Notes under the pieces: generated by a model
Databases searched by the model: none
The model's input: only the letters and a program-made list of their open reading frames with translations
What the model was told of the DNA's origin: nothing
Made by a program: the position numbers and the translations under genes
Part shown: one piece after another, positions 25,688 to 33,356 of the stretch
Layout of the letters: every line of letters begins with the position of its first letter
How positions within the stretch are numbered: position 1 is the first letter of the stretch
Assembly: GCA_021787495.1 (NCBI GenBank)
Contig: JAJYLX010000003.1
Coordinates: 1 to 64,000 of the forward strand
Source: Microcaldota archaeon
Lineage (GTDB): Archaea; Micrarchaeota; Micrarchaeia; Micrarchaeales; Micrarchaeaceae
Reading direction: 5' to 3'
DNA: 64,000 bases

Positions 25688-25939
25688 TCACTGCCTGTGC
25701 TTCTCCCACTGCTTCGGGTCCATGTAACCGTACTTGCCGGCCCACGTCGTCCATGCTATCGCTATGATGGCCAGCGCCACGACCAGCGCGACCACGACCA
25801 CGATTATCTTCTGGAACAGGCTGTAGCCCTCGGCGTAGAACCCGACGTACAGCAGCGACCCCACGAGGAAGGCGGCGACGATGCCTATAGTCAGCGCGAC
25901 CCTCCACACCATGCCCTCGAATTCGTTTTTCTTCTGCAT
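25688..25939 (-). CDS. Small two-helix membrane protein
   Basis: This 83-residue protein has two hydrophobic stretches (about residues 13-33 and 43-66) and a charged C-terminus (KQWEKHRQ). It is convergent with the geranylgeranyl reductase. No family is recognised. Confidence 0.6.
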   Translation of the reverse strand: MQKKNEFEGMVWRVALTIGIVAAFLVGSLLYVGFYAEGYSLFQKIIVVVVALVVALAIIAIAWTTWAGKYGYMDPKQWEKHRQ

Positions 25940-25974
25940 GACAGCGACCCGCGAAGGCCTCGCACCGCGCGCTT

Positions 25975-26598
25975 TTATCCCTTTCTGAAGCCCGCGCGGC
26001 GGGCGAACGTCACCCTTATGAACCCGCCGCTGCGTAGGACGCCTTTCACGCGGAGCCCGGAGGGCGCCGCGAGGGCGCGCAGCTCCCCTTCCGCTAGGGA
26101 GTGCTGCGCCGCCACCATCCTCCTCAGGCCGGAGAGCCTCTCCCTGTCGACCTCATATATCCTTATCTCCCCTCCCGAGTTCAGGAACCCGGAAAGGTAC
26201 TTCAGGGCTCCTTCCCTGTCGGCCCAGTGGTGGAACGAGAGGGATGCCATTATGACATCGAATCCCTTATCGAAGGGAATGCGCCTGCTCGACCCGGCGG
26301 CGAACGTTATGCCGAGGCCCCTCGACCTCATTCTCGCGATCCGCAGCATGTCCGGCGACGGGTCTATCGCGAATATACCGGCGTTGTCCCAGTGCGGCAA
26401 TCTCGCCAAGGCTATCGGGACGTCGCCCGTACCTGTACCGACGTCGAGAATGCTGCCGAACCCCGCTCTGGAAAGGTCGTGGAGGACGAACCTGTACAGC
26501 TTCCTCATGTCGGGCGACTTCGCACCTAGCCAGTAGGCTAGCGACATGAAGGGCCCGAACCGTTCCTCGCCCTTCCTGTACCCGTTCACGCCGCACAT
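25975..26598 (-). CDS. Class I SAM-dependent methyltransferase
   Basis: This 207-residue protein has motif I (ILDVGTGTGDVPIALA), motif II region (GIFAIDPSPDMLRIA), an acidic motif with FDVIMASLSFHHW and a SGGEIRIYEVD segment, all typical of UbiE-like methyltransferases. The target cannot be read from sequence. The ATG overlaps the TGA of a 28-residue peptide gene (TGATG), so translation is probably coupled. Confidence 0.85.
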   Translation of the reverse strand: MCGVNGYRKGEERFGPFMSLAYWLGAKSPDMRKLYRFVLHDLSRAGFGSILDVGTGTGDVPIALARLPHWDNAGIFAIDPSPDMLRIARMRSRGLGITFAAGSSRRIPFDKGFDVIMASLSFHHWADREGALKYLSGFLNSGGEIRIYEVDRERLSGLRRMVAAQHSLAEGELRALAAPSGLRVKGVLRSGGFIRVTFARRAGFRKG

Positions 26599-26684
26599 CA
26601 CAGGTACACCAACCCGTCCAGCAACAGTATCCCTGTCCCTATCGCCGTCCCTAGAACACGCTTCGCTTTCCCTTTCGAGACCAT
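26598..26684 (-). CDS. Short hydrophobic leader-type peptide, 28 residues
   Basis: ATG to TGA encodes MVSKGKAKRV followed by one hydrophobic helix (LGTAIGTGILLLDGLVYL). GGGTGA lies four bases before the ATG. The stop overlaps the methyltransferase start (TGATG), so ribosomes could pass from this peptide to the enzyme. It might be a membrane peptide or a coupling leader. The short length leaves real doubt. Confidence 0.45.
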   Translation of the reverse strand: MVSKGKAKRVLGTAIGTGILLLDGLVYL

Positions 26685-26761
26685 GCCTTCACCCGGTATC
26701 ATGCTAAATCAAAGTAATAAAACGCTTGCCATGCTTGTCGGGTAGGCCGTTGCCCGGCGCG

Positions 26762-27193
26762 CTAGACCATGTTCCTGTCGCTCAGCAGCCAGTACGCTAT
26801 GAATATCCCGACGAAGCCCGAAACTATGCCGAGGAAGGCGAACGGCACGACCAGGCTCACCACCATGTCTATCGCGAGCGGCGCGCTGAATACGAGAGTG
26901 TAAGAGTAGGGGGTCGCCCTGCCGGCGGCCCTGACCTTCAGGTAGCTGGCGATGAACAGCGTGACGAACGCGGAGTACACCGCGATGAAGAGCAGTATCG
27001 AGAACAGCAGCAGGACCACGATAGCGGTAGCGAAGGCGATCCCCGCTATGGAGAGGACCATGAAAGCCGCTATACTCATCTTCGAGTAGTCGTAGCCGAT
27101 TGATGGGGCGCCACCGGTTGCAGAGCCGACGTACTCCTCGAATGTCTTGGGCCTGGTGCCCTCGTCCGGCTTCAGGGCAGACCATTCCGCCAT
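26762..27193 (-). CDS. Four-helix membrane protein
   Basis: This 143-residue protein has a polar head of about 40 residues (TFEEYVGSATGG) and four hydrophobic segments. The helices occupy about residues 42-66, 70-85, 102-120 and 122-138. No sequon or enzymatic motif is obvious. It lies between the peptide-methyltransferase pair and RdgB on the same strand. Confidence 0.6.
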   Translation of the reverse strand: MAEWSALKPDEGTRPKTFEEYVGSATGGAPSIGYDYSKMSIAAFMVLSIAGIAFATAIVVLLLFSILLFIAVYSAFVTLFIASYLKVRAAGRATPYSYTLVFSAPLAIDMVVSLVVPFAFLGIVSGFVGIFIAYWLLSDRNMV

Positions 27194-27272
27194 AGTGCCA
27201 TCGCATGCGCAGCGTGCGCATTGTGGATTGGGATGGCATGCATAAAAACAGGTGCCTCGTGCGCATAGGCGC

Positions 27273-27842
27273 TCATTGCTTTCCTGCCAGGTAGCGATTG
27301 AGCTTTTCGGCGGCCTTGCCGCGCGAGGACACCTTGTTCTTGGAGATCGTGCCCATCTGGCCGAACGTGAGGTCGTGGCCGCGAGGTATGAATACCGGGC
27401 CCCATCCGAAGTCGAGGCCGCCCTCCGGTGCCTTGCTTATCGTGCCGTATGTCCTCCCGGTGAAGACCTTGAGGCTGCCGCCGTCGCAGAACGCGATTGC
27501 GGTCTCCGAATATGCGCGCCTGTCGGCGTCTGGGACCATGCCGCATATGCGCCTGTTGCCCTTGTCGGCGCCGTCCGGCCTCAGTATCCATTTCACCAGT
27601 GCGCCTGGGAAACCGCCGAGGGCCTTTATGTACAGGCCGGTGTCCTCCACTATCAGGGGCATGCGCACGAGTTTGTATGCCTTCTCCGCCTTGTCCCTTG
27701 CGACCTCGGCCACGTCGAGCGACTGGATCTCCGGCACCTCAACGCTCTTCGCGTCGATCCGCACATCCCCCCTTATCAGCGCGCGCAGCTCGAAGAACTT
27801 GTTCATGTTCGAGCTGACAAAGTACAACTGCTTGGTTGACAT
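27273..27842 (-). CDS. rdgB: XTP/dITP diphosphatase (RdgB/HAM1)
   Basis: This 189-residue protein has the family signatures YFVSSNMNKFFELRAL, VPEIQSLDVAEVARDKAEKAY, LIVEDTGLYIKALGGFPGALVKW and GWGPVFIPRG. It hydrolyses non-canonical purine triphosphates such as dITP, dXTP and ITP to keep them out of DNA and RNA. A TATA-like ATTTATAT lies about 35 bases upstream. It marks the last GC-rich gene before the AT-rich island. Confidence 0.93.
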   Translation of the reverse strand: MSTKQLYFVSSNMNKFFELRALIRGDVRIDAKSVEVPEIQSLDVAEVARDKAEKAYKLVRMPLIVEDTGLYIKALGGFPGALVKWILRPDGADKGNRRICGMVPDADRRAYSETAIAFCDGGSLKVFTGRTYGTISKAPEGGLDFGWGPVFIPRGHDLTFGQMGTISKNKVSSRGKAAEKLNRYLAGKQ

Positions 27843-27920
27843 CCTATCGTTGTTTTCTGTAATCCAGGTGATATAAATACGTTTAGCGCGCCTATGCGGC
27901 CGCTGCGGCGTAGGAATAGC

Positions 27921-27969
27921 ATGCTCCCACCGGGAAGTGGCATTCCAGTTAAGTGTCCACTATATATTG
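27921..27969 (+). repeat. 49-bp repeat, copy 1, with tRNA-Glu-end remnant
   Basis: This copy aligns with 28513-28561, with five differences in 49 bases, all transitions. Both contain GCTCCCAYCGGGA, the 3' end of the tRNA-Glu gene at 36674 (13-14 bases, one transition in this copy). With its flanks it folds into a hairpin around CCC-ACC-GGG. The surrounding 27843-28024 has no gene. Confidence 0.6.
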
Positions 27970-28024
27970 TTATACGTACGGCAATATACGATACAAGGGG
28001 GCACACCAGATACATGTATTGTAC

Positions 28025-28429
28025 TCATGCGCGCTTTTTAGGACGGCTCCCTTCATCTTCCCTTAGCTTAAGGGATTCTATAATCTTTCGCGTGATATCG
28101 GATAGTCGAAAACTGCTGGTATCTTTACCAATCCATGCATATTCTGCAATCTCTGCGCTGGGCTGTCCAAGTTGCCCATCTATGTCTGCAAAATAAACAC
28201 GTGCTCTTAATTTATCACCCTTGTGAGGCGTTATGCCTTCAAAATCTCCACAGAATCTGAAGTTATTAAGTTCAGTTCCGGATAGCTCCTCTCTAACTTC
28301 CCTTCGTAGACATACTAAATCCTCCTCGCCCTCCTTAGGTTTACCTCCAGGTAGTATCCAGCTTTCTACCTTTCTAACCAAAAGAAGCCTACTGTCCTGT
28401 ATAATAGCTGCATTGATTGCTACTCGCAT
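28025..28429 (-). CDS. Nudix hydrolase
   Basis: This 134-residue protein has a canonical Nudix box, G-x5-E-x7-REUxEExGU, read as GGKPKEGEEDLVCLRREVREELSG. Nudix enzymes cleave nucleoside diphosphates linked to another group, and the substrate is not predictable here. The ATG is chosen because a TATA-like TTTATATATTT lies about 34 bases upstream. A longer open frame would begin in the neighbouring repeat. Its composition is clearly more AT-rich than the host genes, and it sits between two copies of a 49-bp repeat, so it is likely acquired. Confidence 0.85.
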   Translation of the reverse strand: MRVAINAAIIQDSRLLLVRKVESWILPGGKPKEGEEDLVCLRREVREELSGTELNNFRFCGDFEGITPHKGDKLRARVYFADIDGQLGQPSAEIAEYAWIGKDTSSFRLSDITRKIIESLKLREDEGSRPKKRA

Positions 28430-28512
28430 GTAGCCACAGAGATGCTTTATTGATCCAAATATATAAACTTTGAGGGACTGGGCCTCATTTTTGCCGTCGA
28501 TTTGTTGTTGGA

Positions 28513-28561
28513 ATGCTCCCATCGGGAAGTAGCATTCCAGTTAAATGCCCACTGTATATTA
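28513..28561 (+). repeat. 49-bp repeat, copy 2, with tRNA-Glu-end remnant
   Basis: This copy holds GCTCCCATCGGGA, identical to the 3' end of the tRNA-Glu gene. It forms a hairpin GGAATGCT / AGCATTCC around CCC-ATC-GGG. It lies directly upstream of the Nudix gene. Confidence 0.6.
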
Positions 28562-28580
28562 TCAATATATTTCAATCGCG

Positions 28581-29594
28581 CTAACTGACAATAAATATCC
28601 TGCCATCTCTCTTTTCTGAATATAATCGTTGCAATGCTTCTGCTCCGTCCTCTAGTTTAAATTTCTTCCATGTTTTTACGCGAAGTTTAGCGGACTGCCT
28701 AACCAAAGAGCTAAAATCCTTCAATGGCCCCCCCGTAGTGCCTATAATCTTTGCATGCCTGCCATAGATTGACTGCATATTGATAGGCACTACAAACCCT
28801 GTGCCCTTCCCATCGACATTTATCCAGCCACCGAAGGTTACCAACCTGCCTTTTTTACCCAATATATTTAGGCTGTCTTGCCACATGGCGGGCCCTAGAG
28901 AATTCAATACGACGTCCGCCATTCTCCCACTGGTTAGTCGCTTTATCGCATTTTGGTTTTTTTCCCTACCAATCAAATACTCGGCGCCAAGTTTCTTAAG
29001 CCAGCCTCTTGAGGATACCGCAATTACATTAGCTTTGCGCATCCTTCCAAATTGTACTGCAAACATTCCGGTATTGCCTGAAGCGCCATAAACAACTAGT
29101 GTCTCGTTCCGCTTTAAATCTGCCTCTTTTATGGCATGATATGGGGTTAATGCTGCTATGCCAAGGCTTGCACCAACCTCCCAACTTGTGTTATCGGGAA
29201 GTTTGAATACATTTTGTTCTGGCACAGCAGAATACTCGGCGTATCCACCATTACTATTTTCACCTATCATGCCGCCCCCATCACACATCATCTCATTCCC
29301 AGAGGTGCACATGTCGCATTTACTATCGAAAAGCCAACTGTATACAGATACCCTATCTCCCCTTTCGACCCGTTTAACATTAGGTCCTATCTTCTCCACT
29401 ACTCCAGCAAATTCCGACCCTGCAATATGTGGGGAAGGCGTAAGATTAGACTCGCCAATCACATAGTAGTCTACTGGATTTACTCCCGCCGCAACTACTC
29501 TTATAAGAACCTCATTTCTTTTTGGCTCTGGTGTTTTTATTTTGCGTACCTCTAGGTTCCTAATCCCGGGCTTATTAGAGACCATCGCTAGCAT
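28581..29594 (-). CDS. Zinc-type MDR alcohol dehydrogenase/quinone reductase-like protein
   Basis: This 337-residue protein of the medium-chain dehydrogenase/reductase superfamily has a GroES-like N-terminal domain (VLIRVVAAGVNPVDYYVI, AGSEFAGVVEKIGPNVK), a partial structural zinc lobe (KCDMC, then one Cys, so three cysteines instead of four) and the NAD(P)-binding motif VVYGASGNTGMFAVQFGRM. The substrate is unknown. A TATA-like TTATTTATAC about 38 bases upstream supports ATG 29594 (or the ATG three codons later). AT-rich composition marks it as part of the acquired island. Confidence 0.85.
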   Translation of the reverse strand: MLAMVSNKPGIRNLEVRKIKTPEPKRNEVLIRVVAAGVNPVDYYVIGESNLTPSPHIAGSEFAGVVEKIGPNVKRVERGDRVSVYSWLFDSKCDMCTSGNEMMCDGGGMIGENSNGGYAEYSAVPEQNVFKLPDNTSWEVGASLGIAALTPYHAIKEADLKRNETLVVYGASGNTGMFAVQFGRMRKANVIAVSSRGWLKKLGAEYLIGREKNQNAIKRLTSGRMADVVLNSLGPAMWQDSLNILGKKGRLVTFGGWINVDGKGTGFVVPINMQSIYGRHAKIIGTTGGPLKDFSSLVRQSAKLRVKTWKKFKLEDGAEALQRLYSEKRDGRIFIVS

Positions 29595-29603
29595 TTAAGA
29601 CAC

Positions 29604-29617
29604 CAACCTACTATTTT
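29604..29617 (+). repeat. 14-bp inverted repeat, left arm
   Basis: CAACCTACTATTTT is the exact reverse complement of 30095-30108. The pair brackets a 505-bp segment with the tRNA-Glu fragment, a palindrome and a small gene. The right arm contains the small gene's stop codon. Confidence 0.5.
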
Positions 29618-29642
29618 CTTGTCAATGTATAAATAAGGGACT

Positions 29643-29700
29643 GCTCCCATCGGGATTTGAACCTGAGTTTCAGGGTTGAAAGCCCCGCGTCCTTGGCCGG
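29643..29700 (-). repeat. Degenerate tRNA-Glu fragment (attachment site)
   Basis: These 58 bases match 36675-36732 with two differences. They cover the tRNA from the D-loop to the acceptor end, and the matching stops at the D-loop side. One change breaks a T-stem pair (a C-A mismatch), so the fragment is non-functional and decaying. This is the usual signature of integration into a tRNA gene. Confidence 0.9.
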
Positions 29701-29804
29701 CTTTGTCGTCGTTTTCTAGCTTCATTCTAGCACCGAATTTTGGATAAAGATTCGCAAGCAGTTTTAGCGGATTTGAACCCACCAAATATGGCATAGAGGG
29801 TATT

Positions 29805-29854
29805 TAACCTAGCACGGTTCAGATCGTTAAGCATCTGAACCCAAACCTAGGTTA
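29805..29854. repeat. Composite palindrome near the attachment site
   Basis: Outer arms TAACCTAG (29805-29812) and CTAGGTTA (29847-29854) enclose GGTTCAGAT (29816-29824) and ATCTGAACC (29833-29841) with an 8-base loop. All arms are perfect. It lies between the attachment fragment and the first small gene and may be a recombination-factor or origin site. Confidence 0.65.
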
Positions 29855-29927
29855 GATACCGCCGGTTTTGTCAAATGTTTCTTTTACTAAGGTAAATATT
29901 TATATATTTTAATATAATATTATAACT

Positions 29928-30101
29928 ATGGCTACTTCAATGAAAAAACTACCTTTTAGGAATGGTTACACTATAGACGTTAGATTGAAAGAATTTAGAA
30001 AAATCGTATTTGTTAGAGGAAAACCACACATAATCTTTATACGATTTGATTCTGCTAAAGGGCAACAACTTTTGCTTAAATTAAGAAATAACTCAAAATA
30101 G
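29928..30101 (+). CDS. Small basic protein, 57 residues
   Basis: ATG to TAG encodes 57 residues, strongly basic and beta-rich: MATSMKKLPFRNGYTIDV, RLKEFRKIVFVRGKPHIIFIR, FDSAKGQQLLLKLRNNSK. A TATA-like TTTATATATTTT about 25 bases upstream makes it leaderless. It is the first gene of the element next to the attachment fragment, where excisionase or copy-control genes often lie, so a DNA-binding role is likely but unproven. Confidence 0.6.
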   Translation: MATSMKKLPFRNGYTIDVRLKEFRKIVFVRGKPHIIFIRFDSAKGQQLLLKLRNNSK

Positions 30102-30122
30102 TAGGTTGTTCCAATATAAGTA

Positions 30123-32054
30123 TTATAGTCTTAATTTTGATTCGAAATATCTCTGTGTGTCTTTATCTACAAAATAGACATAACATCCTTTTAATCCTCT
30201 AGTCATTAAAACACGATAAATGTTCCGTATATATTCATCAAACTTTTCTTTGCTATTCTTCCTTCTTAGATAAGGATCTTTATTTCCTTCCTTATTGGAG
30301 ACTAGTTTATTCTTCTCTTTGTCCCATCTCAGATCAGGACCTACTATTACCCCTATATAATCAAATTCGAATCCTTGTGCTGTATAAATACAACCGACCT
30401 GTTTGATTCCCTCAGGTTTATATGCCCATTCATACCATTTGACGTAGCCTTCGGGAGCATTTATGTTCATATGTGTTTCCCATGGCATTTCAAAATCTCC
30501 AATCTTAACATCTTTTACTAGTTTATTATTAGAATCCAATCTTGTTGACCACGGCCAACAATAACCAGCCACGATCCTGGCAGTCATCCCTTTCATAGAA
30601 TTTTTTTGCTTTATTATCTCATAGAGCTCATTCGGAGAAGATACAATTCTAAAGTCAAAATTATCCTCCTTAGTTAAGATTTTCTCTTCGTTATTATGAC
30701 CCAATACAGATTCTACCCAATCCAAATAGTTTTCAGAACCATTGCACCTAAATTGGGATTTTAATTCAGGGACTTCTTCAGCATTTTTACCTAATTTTTT
30801 AGCGGCCTCCCTAATTAATTTTGTGCTACCTATCTCTGCACCACGTATTATTTGTTTATCATCTATAAAGAATATCGATGTTTTTGCACACCTGATTAGT
30901 TGTTCTATTTGTGGCATTTCTGTTCTGTCTTCCCTTTTTGTAAATCTTCTATTTGATGTTTCACCAATTCTATGTGCTTCATCAACGATAAGGATATCAA
31001 GTTCATCCTCTTTGATTCTTGTTGGAACAAATGGCTCTAAGCCAGTAAACAGTATTTTCGCATTTATTTTACCTGCCTTTTGTCTCCTCTCCATTCTATG
31101 TTTTATTGCTTCAATTAGTGGTTTTGATCTTGAAGAAAAAAATATTTTGTAATTTTTATCTTTATGTCCTGCAAATTCTGCCAAAATATGTAGTGCTATT
31201 ACTGTCTTACCGGTGCCAGGTCCTCCCTTTACAATTACTACGCTTTTCTCACCGTTTTCTTCTGCCTTTTTGATTTTATCTACAATTACATTTCTAGCAT
31301 ATATTTGATCGTCTAGTAAGCTAAAATCTGATTCTTTCTTTATAATTCTTGAAGCACTTTCTAGCAACTTTTTAGATGGTTTTAAAGGCGATTCCATGAA
31401 TTTATTAAAAATATCGAATCCATTCTCTTGACTCAATAATTCATTTAATCTGTCGGCCAGTTTTCTAATATCCTCTTTTGTATAAATTGGAAATTTCTTA
31501 ATCAACTCACTATATTTCGGTGCAAAGAGACCTTCACCATCATGTTTTTCATAATTGGGGCAATATGCGTAACCGAATAAGTCTGTGTTACCTTCCTCGA
31601 AAATTTCAACAAATCCGATTAGATAATTATGATAGCCCTGAACTTGTTGAGAAGGATGTGCAACTTTTCTTGTAGCGCCACCAGTATATGTTTCGATGAA
31701 ATTGCCTTCGGAGGCTAAAGCGTCCACTTTTTGCCATTGTTTCAATTCTATATGTATAATTATGCCCTTTTGGTTGTTTTTATTGCCTTTCCCAAATAAT
31801 AGACAGTCGATCCTTTTTTGAGTGTAAGGCACTTGATATTCAAATGCGACATAGAGATTTTTTAGCCCACTTAACTCTATAAGGTTCTTAACAACTTTTC
31901 CAGTATCTATCCATGAATTATATTCAGAAGCTTTTGGGCTTTTACCATACATAGTAGAAAAATTTTTCTTAACTACATCTGCAAATTTATTAATTAATAC
32001 ATCATCAAAGAATATTTGCTGCGTTGAATCATATATGATATCTCGCGTTCGCAT
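30123..32054 (-). CDS. Nuclease-helicase fusion (PD-(D/E)XK plus DUF2075-like)
   Basis: This 643-residue protein has two parts. The N-terminal domain carries a PD-(D/E)XK-like signature: QKRIDCLLFG (Asp about 84) and IIIHIELKQW (Glu-x-Lys about 102-104). The C-terminal ATPase has Walker A GGPGTGKTVIA (about 277), Walker B DILIVDEAHR (about 351), a QFRCNGSENY arginine segment, a YTAQGFEFD motif and a final VLMTRGLKGCYVY motif. These match the DUF2075/Schlafen-like helicase group. The gene starts three bases after the MazG-like stop. DUF2075 proteins are known from defence islands, so an anti-phage or anti-plasmid role is plausible. Confidence 0.82.
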   Translation of the reverse strand: MRTRDIIYDSTQQIFFDDVLINKFADVVKKNFSTMYGKSPKASEYNSWIDTGKVVKNLIELSGLKNLYVAFEYQVPYTQKRIDCLLFGKGNKNNQKGIIIHIELKQWQKVDALASEGNFIETYTGGATRKVAHPSQQVQGYHNYLIGFVEIFEEGNTDLFGYAYCPNYEKHDGEGLFAPKYSELIKKFPIYTKEDIRKLADRLNELLSQENGFDIFNKFMESPLKPSKKLLESASRIIKKESDFSLLDDQIYARNVIVDKIKKAEENGEKSVVIVKGGPGTGKTVIALHILAEFAGHKDKNYKIFFSSRSKPLIEAIKHRMERRQKAGKINAKILFTGLEPFVPTRIKEDELDILIVDEAHRIGETSNRRFTKREDRTEMPQIEQLIRCAKTSIFFIDDKQIIRGAEIGSTKLIREAAKKLGKNAEEVPELKSQFRCNGSENYLDWVESVLGHNNEEKILTKEDNFDFRIVSSPNELYEIIKQKNSMKGMTARIVAGYCWPWSTRLDSNNKLVKDVKIGDFEMPWETHMNINAPEGYVKWYEWAYKPEGIKQVGCIYTAQGFEFDYIGVIVGPDLRWDKEKNKLVSNKEGNKDPYLRRKNSKEKFDEYIRNIYRVLMTRGLKGCYVYFVDKDTQRYFESKLRL

Positions 32055-32056
32055 TG

Positions 32057-32422
32057 TTACAACTCATTATATTTTTTATTCGATCCCTTTGCCTTCGCTA
32101 TTGGATACTTTTCCCTGTTCTTCGCCATTTTCTTATCGAATGCGGTAACAAGGTCAATGTCATATTTTTGAGCTAATCTTATCAGAAAATATAGGGTATC
32201 CGCCATTTCCTCGCTTATTTCCTCTTTTCTCTTAGGATCCTTTAACATAGCTTCCATTTCGGCTTCCGATTTGAATCTGAACGGCTCTAGAAGCTCCGAG
32301 GCCTCAGTAATTACACCTATAGCCAATTCCTTTGGGCTGTGATACTGATCCCAGTTACGTTCATCGCAATGCTTTTTCACTATAGCTTTTAATTGGGCTA
32401 TATTGGTATCTGAATCGTTCAT
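32057..32422 (-). CDS. MazG-like nucleotide pyrophosphohydrolase
   Basis: This 121-residue protein has the all-alpha NTP pyrophosphatase signature: ITEASELLEPF (ExxE) and EEISEEMADTLYFLIRLA (ExxD), and RNWDQYHSPKELAIG before it. Members hydrolyse dCTP or other NTPs to monophosphates. It is separated by two or three bases from the downstream nuclease-helicase gene. A stand-alone MazG next to a helicase-nuclease could drain nucleotides during infection, which is inference. Confidence 0.85.
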   Translation of the reverse strand: MNDSDTNIAQLKAIVKKHCDERNWDQYHSPKELAIGVITEASELLEPFRFKSEAEMEAMLKDPKRKEEISEEMADTLYFLIRLAQKYDIDLVTAFDKKMAKNREKYPIAKAKGSNKKYNEL

Positions 32423-32453
32423 TCTCTCACAATTGTTATCTGATTATAGATTC

Positions 32454-32786
32454 TTAAAGTGCAAACATCTCTTTCAACGCGCTTTTTATTTTATTTGTTT
32501 GGTATTCCTCTATCTTACCTATCTGCGTTCCTGATATTCTGACCTTATCTATAGCTCTGAGTTGGAATACGAGCGCAACACTATTATCTCTTAAATTAGT
32601 TGAGCCAGTCTTATTTATTTGAATAGTGTATGGAAGATTAAGGTGTTCTAAATTGCTTGTTAACGGTATGACTATGTACATACCTAATTCGCTTATGGCT
32701 TTCAGTATTATCGCTGGCCTTGGATTACTCTGCTCGTGTCCTTTACCGGTCCCAAAATCAACATTGTGTATGCTGTACTCTTCCAT
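32454..32786 (-). CDS. MazF/PemK-type toxin
   Basis: About 110 residues from the ATG at 32786: DFGTGKGHEQSNPRPAIIL, YIVIPLTSNLEHLNLPYTIQI, STNLRDNSVALVFQLRAIDKVRI, and a C-terminal helix EEYQTNKIKSALKEMF. These match the MazF/PemK fold. In canonical MazF the motif reads GSEQGGxRPvlIl, and the QSNPRP here corresponds to it. MazF cleaves mRNA at specific sites. The upstream gene ends four bases before it, the usual antitoxin-toxin order. A longer start would overlap that gene. Confidence 0.85.
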   Translation of the reverse strand: MEEYSIHNVDFGTGKGHEQSNPRPAIILKAISELGMYIVIPLTSNLEHLNLPYTIQINKTGSTNLRDNSVALVFQLRAIDKVRISGTQIGKIEEYQTNKIKSALKEMFAL

Positions 32787-32790
32787 GTGA

Positions 32791-33345
32791 TCATTGCCCG
32801 TACCTTCCCAAACTCTCATTACTTATGTTGTCCCACTCTTCCATTTCGCTTTTTAGAGAGTTCATTATCGTTTCACGAAGCTTTTCCGTTAAGAAGAGTT
32901 TCTTTATCGTGTTTGTTCCTCTCCATATGTCCTCCATTTTCAAATGTGGTTTACGTGAATTAAGCTCGATTTCTGCCTTATTTTCATCAAAACCTCTGTC
33001 CCTTTCCAAAAAGAGTAGACTAGCGACTATCTCTAAATCTGTTTGATTCAGAGTCTCCAACAACGGTTTCACTCTTTCTATTTCCCCATATTCTTCCTTT
33101 GTCGGCTTATAATCGCTCTTGCCGTTCACAAAATCTTCTTTGTTACCAAAATAATCTCTTGCCAATTCACGAGAATATGGTCCTCTTATATAGAAATTAA
33201 AATCGCCATATAATTGCTTGCCAATAATCTTTTGAATAATATAAGTTAGCTTTTGTGCCTTTATTCTCGAGTCAAAGCGGTCGCTGTCTATCTTAACTCC
33301 TAATAGATTCAGATATCCTATCAATTTTCTAGTTTGTTCCTTCAT
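32791..33345 (-). CDS. Panacea/YwgA-like protein, candidate antitoxin of MazF
   Basis: This 184-residue protein has an N-terminal helical region with RIKAQKLTYIIQKIIGKQLYGDFNFYIRGPYSRELARDYF, the pattern of YwgA-type and Panacea (DUF4065) proteins (KLxYhxQ, then F-x-x-x-GPYS-x-E). The C-terminal half is charged and helical. It lies directly before a MazF-type toxin gene. Panacea proteins neutralise diverse toxins in known toxin-antitoxin pairs, so it may be the antitoxin. Assignment between YwgA and Panacea is uncertain. Confidence 0.65.
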   Translation of the reverse strand: MKEQTRKLIGYLNLLGVKIDSDRFDSRIKAQKLTYIIQKIIGKQLYGDFNFYIRGPYSRELARDYFGNKEDFVNGKSDYKPTKEEYGEIERVKPLLETLNQTDLEIVASLLFLERDRGFDENKAEIELNSRKPHLKMEDIWRGTNTIKKLFLTEKLRETIMNSLKSEMEEWDNISNESLGRYGQ

Positions 33346-33356
33346 AAAATCCCATA

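Noticed and set aside
28430-28522. N-terminal extension of the Nudix protein from an ATG in the repeat
   Set aside because: A TATA-like box lies downstream of that ATG, so the shorter start is used.
29766-29782. Another T-loop-like sequence (GCGGATTTGAACCC)
   Set aside because: The flanking stem does not pair and no tRNA arms lie around it, so it is probably chance.
29588-29794. 68-residue frame across the tRNA-Glu fragment
   Set aside because: It translates the degenerate tRNA copy and its flank, with no plausible start signal.
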